Positions 27,625-36,015 of a DNA stretch of 64,000 bases are shown here, piece after piece. Each line of letters begins with the position of its first letter. Positions within the stretch are counted from its first letter, which is position 1. This stretch comes from an uncultured Acetobacteraceae bacterium (lineage in GTDB: Bacteria > Pseudomonadota > Alphaproteobacteria > Acetobacterales > Acetobacteraceae), in contig CAMKWS010000005.1 in NCBI GenBank assembly GCA_946476985.1, positions 62,001 through 126,000 of the forward strand, given 5' to 3'. The position numbers and the translations under genes are program-made. The notes under the pieces were generated by a model, which had not been told where the DNA came from, searched no databases, and worked only from the letters and a program-made list of their open reading frames with translations.

Positions 27625-28118
27625 GCTTGCGTGAAACTTTGGCTTATCGCCCTAATGTCGGCATCGCACTCTTCAACCAAAAGGGAGAGCTCTTCATGGC
27701 CCGCCGTAAGGACCTGCCAGGAGAGATTTGGCAGTTCCCCCAAGGTGGAATTGATGAAGGTGAAACACCTGAAGAAGCCGTATGGCGGGAAATGCAAGAG
27801 GAGATCGGCACACAAAAAGCCGATATCATCGCCGCACGCGAAGAGTGGTTTTTATATGACCTCCCAGACCACCTCATTGGCAAAGCTCTCGGAGGGGAGT
27901 TCCGTGGTCAAAAGCAAAAATGGTTTCTCTTTCGTTTTACTGGCATGGATGCTGATATTAAGCTCGACAGCTTTGAGGCTGTTGAGTTCGATGCGTGGCA
28001 ATGGGTATCCCCTCAAGATATTCTCAGCGGCACTTATAATCTTGGGTTTAAAAAAGATGTTTATGCCCGTCTTTTACCAAGCCTGATGGATCTCTTTCAC
28101 GCAGCATCAAGAGACTGA
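27621..28118 (+). CDS. rppH: RNA pyrophosphohydrolase RppH
   Basis: This Nudix hydrolase removes pyrophosphate from 5'-triphosphate RNA ends, triggering RNase E-dependent decay; plant and bacterial relatives also cut dinucleoside polyphosphates. The start RPNVGIALFNQKGELFMARR is typical, and the Nudix box fills residues 42-64: G-x5-E-x7-R-E-x2-E-E-x-G, with the catalytic glutamates in WREMQEEIG. IWQFPQGGID precedes it, and KWFLFRF follows. Length 165 is normal. ATGA overlap with ctpA indicates coupling. The 3' end overlaps the convergent exporter gene by 22 bases. Confidence 0.94.
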   Translation: MSLRETLAYRPNVGIALFNQKGELFMARRKDLPGEIWQFPQGGIDEGETPEEAVWREMQEEIGTQKADIIAAREEWFLYDLPDHLIGKALGGEFRGQKQKWFLFRFTGMDADIKLDSFEAVEFDAWQWVSPQDILSGTYNLGFKKDVYARLLPSLMDLFHAASRD

Positions 28119-29851
28119 GCACGTACAAGACGGGCATAAAGCCCGTCTTCTGACAGTAAAGCTGTATGTGTGCCCGCCTCAACAATCTTTCCATGATCAA
28201 GCACAACGATGCAATCAGCAGTTTGCACCGTTGCAAGGCGATGGGCTACAATCAAGGTTGTACGCCCTTGCCGTAATTGGGCAAAAGCCTGCTGTACACG
28301 CGCTTCATTCTCTGAATCTAAAGCACTTGTTGCTTCATCTAACAATAACAAACGTGGATTACGTAACAAAGCGCGTGCAATCATTACACGTTGCCTCTGC
28401 CCACCAGAAAGACGCTGCCCTCCCGGCCCAATCACAGTATCTAGGCCCTGCGGTAGCTCATCCACAAAATCAAGAGAGGCAACGTAGCAGAGCTCTTCTA
28501 TCTCACGCCGTGTTGCCGAAGGACGGCCAATGCGAATGTTTTCCAACACCGTCATATCAAATAGAGATGTTTCTTGGCTGACATAAGCAATCTCATCACG
28601 CAGGCTTGCAAGAGTGAGATTCCGCACATCAACGCCATCTAAAGTAATCGTCCCTCCAGTTACGTCAAATAAACGAGGTAGCAATGCCAGTAGGGTAGAC
28701 TTCCCTGCCCCACTCGGCCCTACAAAAGCTACATTCATCCCCGGCTGAATATCCAGCGTGATATTTTCCAACCCACATTGCCCATCTTCATATCTATAAG
28801 ACACATTTTGTAACTGAAGATGGCCCTGCCCCTCCGGCAAAGGCTGCGCATTAGGCGCCTCAAACACTGTAATCGCTTCATCCACGACAGAGAAAATACG
28901 CCCTAACCCAGCTAGACCTTCCTGCAAGGCAGTATTGAGTGACCCCAACGCACGTAATGGCCGTGATGCCGCAAACAAAGCAGCAATAAAGGCTGTAAAA
29001 TCGCCCAATGTTGCCCCGCCCATAGCGGCTCGCCATCCGGCAAAACCCAGCACAAAGGCGATCGCTACACCACCAATAACTTCCAACAGCGGGTCTAAGC
29101 GCGCACGATTACGAGCAATACGAAAAAACATATTATGAAGCTGGTCTAACGCCGCCCCAATACGACGATGCTCATGTGGCTCCATCCGATAAATGCGTAT
29201 TTGCCGTGTCAAAGAGATACTCTCTGTGAGCATGGCGGCTGCCTCACCAACCTGTTCTTGCATCCCCCCAGATGCACGCCGCACATGCCGACCTAATTTT
29301 TGAACAGGGATCGTTGCCAATGGATATAAGACAACCGCAATGAGACTGAGTTCCCAATCTGTCCAAATCATCGAAGCAACCAGCCCGATGATCGTCACAA
29401 CATCGCCTAGCGCATTCACAGAACGTGTGAGCGCTTCCCTCATAGATAGGGCATCACTCGTAAAACGTGCCGCCCACCTCGCAGGAGCCTCACGTTCTAT
29501 CTGCATAATATCAGCACGCAATGTGTGGCAGAACATACGTTCCTGCAAACCCCGTACAACTTGTAGAACAAGAGCTTGCACAGATACATTCTGGCCATAT
29601 TGAGCAAGAGCTTTCGCCCCTGTTACAACAACAACCAATAAAGGAATTTGGTACAAAATACGCGGGTCATGTGCGGTGAACATATCAATCGCACGCTTAA
29701 TCACCAACGGATATAAAGCCGTTAGCAAAGCCATCGCTATTGTCAGCATCATGACGACCAAAAGCCGCATTTTATGCTGTGCGATCTCCTCCCGCCATAA
29801 ACGCTGCATAAGAGGGAAGGTCGCACTATTGATATGCTTCTGGTCTTTCAT
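28097..29851 (-). CDS. MsbA-like lipid/multidrug ABC exporter
   Basis: This is a half-size ABC exporter of 584 residues that would work as an inner-membrane homodimer. Six membrane segments fill residues 25-310 and the nucleotide-binding domain the rest: Walker A VGPSGAGKSTLL (about 373-384), Q-loop YVSQETSLFD, signature LSGGQRQRVMIARALL and Walker B LLLLDEATSALD, then VAHRLATVQ. Sequence character is closest to MsbA, which flips lipid A-core, fitting the LPS export genes elsewhere in the window; multidrug or other lipid substrates are possible. It follows the CCA/poly(A) enzyme by 19 bases, so the two are co-transcribed. Confidence 0.85.
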   Translation of the reverse strand: MKDQKHINSATFPLMQRLWREEIAQHKMRLLVVMMLTIAMALLTALYPLVIKRAIDMFTAHDPRILYQIPLLVVVVTGAKALAQYGQNVSVQALVLQVVRGLQERMFCHTLRADIMQIEREAPARWAARFTSDALSMREALTRSVNALGDVVTIIGLVASMIWTDWELSLIAVVLYPLATIPVQKLGRHVRRASGGMQEQVGEAAAMLTESISLTRQIRIYRMEPHEHRRIGAALDQLHNMFFRIARNRARLDPLLEVIGGVAIAFVLGFAGWRAAMGGATLGDFTAFIAALFAASRPLRALGSLNTALQEGLAGLGRIFSVVDEAITVFEAPNAQPLPEGQGHLQLQNVSYRYEDGQCGLENITLDIQPGMNVAFVGPSGAGKSTLLALLPRLFDVTGGTITLDGVDVRNLTLASLRDEIAYVSQETSLFDMTVLENIRIGRPSATRREIEELCYVASLDFVDELPQGLDTVIGPGGQRLSGGQRQRVMIARALLRNPRLLLLDEATSALDSENEARVQQAFAQLRQGRTTLIVAHRLATVQTADCIVVLDHGKIVEAGTHTALLSEDGLYARLVRAQSLDAA

Positions 29852-29870
29852 AAACGCTATGTTAGCAAGC

Positions 29871-31100
29871 TCACTCTGAGGTGGAAAGCTGCCCCCTTAG
29901 CCACGTGCTACAAGCGTCTTTATCAGGCAAGCCCCCCTCGGCTAACCACCATTGCTGCACCAGCTTTAGCCACCGCCCCATATCAGGCCCCGGAGCGACG
30001 CCTAACTCTAAAAGATCACGCCCGGCGAGAGGGAAAATAGGCTGAACCGTATCCTCCAAACGCTCCCGCAACATATTCCATCCCTCATCTGGACGCCCCA
30101 AAAGCTGCCCCTGCATTATCCAGCTCCGCAGTAAAAGCACAGATAACGATTGCTCAAACCGCACACGCCTCAGCGCTGCATCATCCATATCTACCGCAAG
30201 TTTCGGCATGTCTCTTCCCAAAAGTCGCAGTATCTTGCGGCTTTCATTAGAGAGTTTTAACCGTGCCCCTATATCTACGCTTGGGCATAACACTGCCAAG
30301 CGGTGTAACGGCTCTGCGGGCCCCTCACAGGCCAGCAATTGAGCCAATGCCCCCAACGGGGCATAATCTGGAAGAATAACAGAAAGGATATCCGTCTCCT
30401 CCATAAGCTGCATCACCTTCAATACCTGCGGGCCGGACAGAATTTTGAGCAATTCCATTGCCACACGCTCTATCGATAAACGCGACATAAGCCCACTCAA
30501 ACGGCGAATTGCCTTACATGCTTCATAATCGGCTTCACCCTGCCCGTACCGAGCAAAGAACCGGAAAAAGCGCAAAGAACGCAAAGCATCCTCTTCGATA
30601 CGGCGAGCTGCATCCCCTACAAAACGTACCTGGCCTACATGTAGGTCTTCTACGCCTCCAAAATAATCATAGAGCATACCGTTACGGTCCAACGACATTG
30701 CATTAATTGTAAAATCACGCCGCTGGGCATCTTCTTCCCAATCATCTGTCCATGCCACAACAGCATGACGACCATCTGTCGTAACATCTCGCCGAAGAGT
30801 CGTAATTTCATACGGGACATGGTTTATCACCGCCGTCACTGTCCCATGCTCCAACCCTGTTGGAATAACCTTAGCCCCAGCCTCCTCTAAGCACCGCTGT
30901 GCTTCCTCCGGCGTGAAAGGGCTTGCAAGGTCAAGATCATGTACTTTTTTACGGCATAGCAAATCACGCACACAGCCCCCCACCAAACGAGCAGAAGGCA
31001 AAACCTCCCATACACGCTTAAGGCCTGCGTAACCTTCTATCCTCTCTAAATGCTGCAAAACATACTCTGGGGCTTGCACTGCCTTCGTCTCTTGCGTCAC
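29871..31100 (-). CDS. CCA tRNA nucleotidyltransferase / poly(A) polymerase family protein
   Basis: This class II nucleotidyltransferase adds CCA to tRNA 3' ends or poly(A) to RNA; the sequence alone does not decide. The head domain has LVGGCVRDLLCRKKVHDLDLA with the metal-binding D-x-D, then TTDGRHAVVAWTDDWEEDAQRRDFTINAMSLD, the RRDFTINA core of the family, and RIEEDALRSLRFFRFFARYG. I choose the GTG at 31100 (MTQETKAVQ, 409 residues) since AGGAG lies six bases upstream; TTG 31139 and ATG 31118 are poorer starts in the same frame. No C-terminal HD domain is visible. It is divergent from moxR and upstream of the exporter. Confidence 0.87.
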   Translation of the reverse strand: MTQETKAVQAPEYVLQHLERIEGYAGLKRVWEVLPSARLVGGCVRDLLCRKKVHDLDLASPFTPEEAQRCLEEAGAKVIPTGLEHGTVTAVINHVPYEITTLRRDVTTDGRHAVVAWTDDWEEDAQRRDFTINAMSLDRNGMLYDYFGGVEDLHVGQVRFVGDAARRIEEDALRSLRFFRFFARYGQGEADYEACKAIRRLSGLMSRLSIERVAMELLKILSGPQVLKVMQLMEETDILSVILPDYAPLGALAQLLACEGPAEPLHRLAVLCPSVDIGARLKLSNESRKILRLLGRDMPKLAVDMDDAALRRVRFEQSLSVLLLRSWIMQGQLLGRPDEGWNMLRERLEDTVQPIFPLAGRDLLELGVAPGPDMGRWLKLVQQWWLAEGGLPDKDACSTWLRGQLSTSE

Positions 31101-31176
31101 GTCCCTCTCCTGCCCCATACATTCTCTACACACACGCAATGTAACATTCAGCCTTGGTCATCATCTGAAAGATATT

Positions 31177-31205
31177 TTGACACGACCCTTTTACATGATA
31201 GCTTA
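31177..31205 (+). promoter_or_regulatory. candidate -35 of the moxR cluster promoter
   Basis: A perfect TTGACA (31177-31182) lies 95 bases before moxR in the divergent gap. The best-spaced -10 is weak (TAGCTT at 31199-31204, spacer 16), so only the -35 is well supported. Confidence 0.35.
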
Positions 31206-31276
31206 TCTTACATTCCAAAGTTAGGGAGTTCTTCTCCCCCCTTAGGAAACCTCTTTGCGTTGATTTAAAGCCGGTA

Positions 31277-32305
31277 ATGATTCACAAACCTCATATGAAC
31301 GACAGCACATCTCCCCTCTCTCCCGGCCAAGAGGCTGTCAAAGAGTTTGATACCCTTGCCCCCAAACTCAGCCAGCTACACCATGAGATTGGTCGAATCG
31401 TCTTAGGGCAAGATGAGGTTATTGAGCATGTCATTACGACATTGCTCAGTGGGGGGCATACACTTCTCCTAGGCGCCCCCGGTTTAGGCAAAACACTACT
31501 GGTCAATAGCTGCGCAAGCGTAATGGGGCTTACACCTAGCCGTATCCAATTTACACCAGACCTTATGCCTTCTGATATCACAGGGGCTGAAATTCTAGAG
31601 CAAGATGAACAAGGACGCAGGTCATTCCGCTTCCTTCATGGCCCGCTCTTTGGCCAACTCGTTCTGGCAGATGAGATCAATCGTGCAAGTCCTCGCACAC
31701 AATCTGCCTTACTCCAGGCTATGGCAGAAGGTTTTGTGACACAAGGTGGCAAGACATGGCCACTGCCCAAACCTTTCCATGTGCTTGCAACACAAAACCC
31801 CATTGAGCAAGAAGGCACATATCCATTGCCAGAGGCGCAGCTCGACCGCTTTATGCTGCGTATTACGCTCTCCTTTCCGCCCAAGGAAGCAGAACGGCAA
31901 ATGCTGCTCCAAACAACTGGCGCTGCACAAAAAACACCTAAACGCCTCTTTTCTGCTAATGAACTCTTACAGGCTCAAAATCTTGTTCGCTCTCTTCCTG
32001 TAGGGGAAAAAACGGTAGAGGCTATTCTCAATCTTGTTCGTAGCCTACGCCCAGAGGATCCTTCTTCCTCGAAAGAAATACGCTCTGCCTTGGAATATGG
32101 CCCCGGTCCTCGTGCTGCACAGGCGTTGATGATAACGACCCGTGCGCGCGCTATGCTGAATGGGCGCCTCGCCCCTTCACTTGATGATATTCGTGCACTG
32201 GCTATTCCTGTCCTAGCACACCGTATGGGCATTAATTTTGCTGCTCAAACAAGCGGTATCACTGCAGAACAACTGATTACGAGCCGTCTAAAAACACTCG
32301 GTTGA
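31277..32305 (+). CDS. MoxR-family AAA+ ATPase
   Basis: MoxR ATPases act as chaperones for cofactor insertion or complex assembly, usually beside VWA-domain proteins, as here. The 342-residue protein has Walker A GAPGLGKT (66-73), DLMPSDITG, Walker B LVLADE (128-133), INRASPRTQSALLQAM, sensor 1 VLATQNPIEQEGTYPLPEAQ and the C-terminal lid (ALEYGPGPRAAQALMITTRA). It lies first in a tight run with DUF58, DUF4159 and VWA genes. An in-frame ATG at 31295 (MNDSTSPL) could be the true start. The target of this alphaproteobacterial system is not established. Confidence 0.92.
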   Translation: MIHKPHMNDSTSPLSPGQEAVKEFDTLAPKLSQLHHEIGRIVLGQDEVIEHVITTLLSGGHTLLLGAPGLGKTLLVNSCASVMGLTPSRIQFTPDLMPSDITGAEILEQDEQGRRSFRFLHGPLFGQLVLADEINRASPRTQSALLQAMAEGFVTQGGKTWPLPKPFHVLATQNPIEQEGTYPLPEAQLDRFMLRITLSFPPKEAERQMLLQTTGAAQKTPKRLFSANELLQAQNLVRSLPVGEKTVEAILNLVRSLRPEDPSSSKEIRSALEYGPGPRAAQALMITTRARAMLNGRLAPSLDDIRALAIPVLAHRMGINFAAQTSGITAEQLITSRLKTLG

Positions 32306-32323
32306 TTTCATCAAGGCGCAAAC

Positions 32324-33220
32324 GTGGCCAAGACTCCTCACTTTTTTCAACGGTTCTTTAAACCTAAACCTGCGCAAAAACGTGCTGGCTTTCAGGAGAG
32401 TCTCGCTGAGCTTACATTAGCTGCCGGGGCGCTTGCTGCACAGCTTCGCCATGGGCAACATAACAATCACCGTGCTGGAGATGGATTAGACTTCTGGCAG
32501 TTTCGTCCGCATCAACCTTTAGAACCAGCCGCCACGATCGATTGGAAACAATCAGCCCGCTCCCCACAAGATGACCAGCTTTGGGTCAGAGAAAGAGAAC
32601 AAAAAGTTCCCCGTTCTCTATATCTGTGGGTGGACTCATCCCCTTCAATGCATTGGCGCTCTCAGGAAAGCCTCCCAACAAAATATGAAGCTGCCCTCAC
32701 ATCTGCCCTTGCTTTAGGCCAAGCAGCACTTTTAGGTGGAGAACAAGTGGGCGTAATAGGCAGCAAACACCGCTATACGGGGCGACATTCTCTTCCTCGT
32801 TTGGCCTATGCCCTCACGCAAACAACCTCCACCTTGCCAGATTTCACAGCCATACCTCCACGGGCAGCTCTTCTGTTAGTAAGTGACTTCTTGTGGGATG
32901 ACACTGCCATGAGTACGTGTTTGGCACAGCTTGCGCTCCACCCCGGCCGCATTGCCTTGCTCGCCACGCTCGACCCACAAGAGCATGATCTACCTTTTAC
33001 AGGGCATACACGCTTTACAAGCTGTGAGGCTGAACCTGACCTTACGCTCCCCGCAACAGAGAGCCTACATACCGCCTACCGTACCCACCTCACCGAACAT
33101 TTTGCAAAACTTACACATAGCGCACACCATACAGCCCCTTTCTTTAAGCTGTATGCAACTCATCATGATACACGCCCTATGTTGACTGCTTGCCACCATT
33201 ATCTAGAGGGGCGTGTATGA
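32324..33220 (+). CDS. DUF58 domain protein
   Basis: This is a soluble protein of 298 residues whose core carries the DUF58 signature (GLDFWQFRPHQPLEPAATID, then WKQSARS) and a von Willebrand A-like fold starting at LYLWVDSSPSMHWRS with the D-x-S-x-S metal site. DUF58 proteins nearly always accompany MoxR ATPases, which probably act on them. The GTG start at 32324 has AAGG seven bases upstream and lies 18 bases after moxR. The stop overlaps the next gene by ATGA. Confidence 0.88.
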   Translation: MAKTPHFFQRFFKPKPAQKRAGFQESLAELTLAAGALAAQLRHGQHNNHRAGDGLDFWQFRPHQPLEPAATIDWKQSARSPQDDQLWVREREQKVPRSLYLWVDSSPSMHWRSQESLPTKYEAALTSALALGQAALLGGEQVGVIGSKHRYTGRHSLPRLAYALTQTTSTLPDFTAIPPRAALLLVSDFLWDDTAMSTCLAQLALHPGRIALLATLDPQEHDLPFTGHTRFTSCEAEPDLTLPATESLHTAYRTHLTEHFAKLTHSAHHTAPFFKLYATHHDTRPMLTACHHYLEGRV

Positions 33221-36015
33221 GCTTCCTATCCCCTTGGCTTCTCCTAGCCCTCTTCATCCTTCCCGGCCTGTGGTGGCTTGTTCGCGCAACACCGCCCAAA
33301 CCGCGTGTACAGAATTTTCCATCACTTCTTTTGCTCAAAAAGCTCTCCCCTTCACGGCAGGATTCTGCACATACACCGCTTTGGCTGCTGATCCTCCGGC
33401 TGATTGTTTTAACACTCCTCATCGTTGCATTTAGCCGCCCTATTTACATTCCATCTTCTCAAACCCATGCGCCACACGACCTCACTTTGGTCATTGATAA
33501 TGGCTGGGCAGGGGCCTCTCATTGGCAGGAGAAACAAAAAACGGCTCTGGCTTTAGGAGAAGCGACATTCCGTGCAGGAGGGCACGTTACGCTTTTACTG
33601 AGCGCACAAGAGACAGATGGCCATTGGCCACAACCCCTTCACCCTGGGAATCAAGCCGCCTTACAACATCTTTTAAATAATCTCTCACCCCAATTATGGC
33701 CCTCCAATAGGCATCTTTTCGCCCAACAATTGCAGCAGCCGACGTGGCGCCAGAGTATTAAAGATTCCAGCTTTGTTCTGCTTTCAGACGGAGTAGCGCA
33801 AGAAGGCGATGAAGAACTCTATAATGTCCTTCATCCGGGGCATTCTGTTGAGGATATCCGGTGGCCACGCTGCGACCTCATTCTCTTTCGTATCACGCAA
33901 CCTTCGCCCTTGCAGATTAAAGCGGAGACACTGCCAAACTGCCCAGCGCATAAGCTCCCCCTGCTCGAGATGCGCCTTGAAAAAGGCTCGCATTTTACAG
34001 CTCTTGCCCAAACAACACTCAACACTAATAGCCTTCAAGATGTAAGAACACTGCTACCTGCTCCAGGCATTGCTGACGCTCTCAATCTACCTGCCATCTC
34101 TGGTCCAGCCGGTATGCTCTTACTACGCAATACAAACCAACAGCACCGGCTCGGTATTCTCCATATTGCAGGGGATGACACCCCCCTTACAGGGAATAAT
34201 TTCTATCTCAAGCAAGCTTTGCAAAACTTGTCGACCTACCAAGAAGGAACTGTCGATACAATTTTACAACAAAGCCCTTCTATCATCATCGCAGCAGATG
34301 GAACTTTGCCGACATCTTCTGCGCCTGCTCTCCTGCAATGGGTTCGCCAAGGGGGTATGCTCATACGTTTCGCAGGCCCAGCCCTTGCACACCAGACACA
34401 ACAACCCCTTACAGAAGATGATGCCGCTCTTCTTCCCGTGCCACTTCTTTCAGGAATGCGTCAATTAGGGGGGCCGATGTCTTGGGGCAAGCCACAAAAA
34501 CTAGCACCATTCCCCCTCTCCACACCGTTTGGTGGGCTCGTCATACCCCAAGATATCACCATCACACGACAGCTCCTTGCACAGCCAACGGATGACCTCC
34601 CACGGCACATATGGGCTACCTTGGCAGATGGGACACCTCTCGTCACAGCCCGGCATGAGGGCCATGGGCTAGTAGTACTCTTCCACACAACCCCAACAGC
34701 AGATTGGTCCACCCTACCTATATCTGGTCTATTCCCTCAGATGTTAGAGCGCCTTATCACACGAGCCCCTGCTCTCAGCGCAAGTGCATCAAACAAAGCA
34801 TCCGATGCAGATACTCTTGCGCCATGGATGCTCCTAAACGCGCAGAAAAAGCTTATCCCTCCAACATCAACAATACATGCACTTGATAGCCATCTTCCCA
34901 CCAAAGTAGATGCTCTGCATCCTGTTGGTTTTTACGGATCTACCCAACCACGTTACCCGCTCAATTTGGGAGATAACCTTCCCACCTTAGCGGATGAACC
35001 TGCAATGGGGCATATTCAATTTGCTGGGGCTCCCGCTCTAGAACACCCCCTATGGCCTGCTTTATTGCTGATTTCCCTTGGTTTGATTTTCCTCGATATG
35101 TGCCTCTCTCTCTCCCGGCATAGCTTGGTGCCTTTATTAAATAAAATAAAACTACCATTTTTAATGGCTATAATAGGAACATACTCCAGTATATATTCTT
35201 TTCATCCAGTCTATGCTGAGGCTTTACCGCAATCTTCTGAAAACAATTCAGAAATACCATCCGTACCGTTCTCGGCTCTCAATATTCGCCTTGCCTATAT
35301 TGAGACAAATGACAACCAAACAAATAATGCAGTCCAACAGGGACTAGAAGGGCTGACGCATTTCTTAAACCAGCGCAGCACAACCCACCTAGCGCCCCCT
35401 ACACATGTTGTTCCTGGTAGAGATGACCTCGCTTTTTACCCGCTTCTTTACTGGCCAATTACAGCCTCCACCCATCTCTCTCCCGCTGGGAAGACAGCTC
35501 TCAATAACTATTTGCAACATAATGGTATGCTCTTAATTGACGAGATGGGCGCAGGAAGCGCCATGGATGGCACGAGTGGAGCCGCTGTGCGTCATGCCCT
35601 CACGTCAGCAACGGAAGGGCTTGCCATCCCCCCACTTACACCACTCACTGAGCAACATACTCTTACCCACAGTTTTTATCTTCTGCATGACTTCCCCGGT
35701 CGCATTGCAGGGCAAACAGTCTATGTTGCTACCCAGAGTAATGATGAAAGTGAGGATGTTAGCCCGATTATCCTCGGTAATGCTGACTGGGCACATGCGT
35801 GGGCCACGACACCAGATGGGCAACATCCTTATGCTGTCATTCCTGATGGCGACACACAACGCACTCTTGCATATCGTTTTGGCTTTAATGCCATTATTTA
35901 TGCTCTCACCGGCAATTATAAAAACGACCAGCGTCATTACCCTGAAATGCTCCGCCGCTTAAAGAACTCAAGCAACAGCGATGACACATCATCCGATGAG
36001 AGCGAGGCCCCGTGA
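33217..36015 (+). CDS. BatA-like N-terminus plus DUF4159 membrane protein
   Basis: This large membrane-anchored protein (932 residues) opens with the aerotolerance/BatA-type pair of hydrophobic helices (SPWLLLALFILPGLWWLVR and LLILRLIVLTLLIVAFSRP), continues with a long periplasmic or cytosolic VWA-like region (LTLVIDNGWAGA), has one or two further membrane segments near residues 620-655, and ends in a DUF4159 domain (about 690-915: FSALNIRLAYIET, FYPLLYWPI, LNNYLQHNGMLLIDEMG). The ATG at 33217 overlaps the DUF58 stop and has GAGGGG six bases upstream; 33190 in the same frame is less likely. The role is unknown beyond association with MoxR. Confidence 0.85.
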   Translation: MSFLSPWLLLALFILPGLWWLVRATPPKPRVQNFPSLLLLKKLSPSRQDSAHTPLWLLILRLIVLTLLIVAFSRPIYIPSSQTHAPHDLTLVIDNGWAGASHWQEKQKTALALGEATFRAGGHVTLLLSAQETDGHWPQPLHPGNQAALQHLLNNLSPQLWPSNRHLFAQQLQQPTWRQSIKDSSFVLLSDGVAQEGDEELYNVLHPGHSVEDIRWPRCDLILFRITQPSPLQIKAETLPNCPAHKLPLLEMRLEKGSHFTALAQTTLNTNSLQDVRTLLPAPGIADALNLPAISGPAGMLLLRNTNQQHRLGILHIAGDDTPLTGNNFYLKQALQNLSTYQEGTVDTILQQSPSIIIAADGTLPTSSAPALLQWVRQGGMLIRFAGPALAHQTQQPLTEDDAALLPVPLLSGMRQLGGPMSWGKPQKLAPFPLSTPFGGLVIPQDITITRQLLAQPTDDLPRHIWATLADGTPLVTARHEGHGLVVLFHTTPTADWSTLPISGLFPQMLERLITRAPALSASASNKASDADTLAPWMLLNAQKKLIPPTSTIHALDSHLPTKVDALHPVGFYGSTQPRYPLNLGDNLPTLADEPAMGHIQFAGAPALEHPLWPALLLISLGLIFLDMCLSLSRHSLVPLLNKIKLPFLMAIIGTYSSIYSFHPVYAEALPQSSENNSEIPSVPFSALNIRLAYIETNDNQTNNAVQQGLEGLTHFLNQRSTTHLAPPTHVVPGRDDLAFYPLLYWPITASTHLSPAGKTALNNYLQHNGMLLIDEMGAGSAMDGTSGAAVRHALTSATEGLAIPPLTPLTEQHTLTHSFYLLHDFPGRIAGQTVYVATQSNDESEDVSPIILGNADWAHAWATTPDGQHPYAVIPDGDTQRTLAYRFGFNAIIYALTGNYKNDQRHYPEMLRRLKNSSNSDDTSSDESEAP

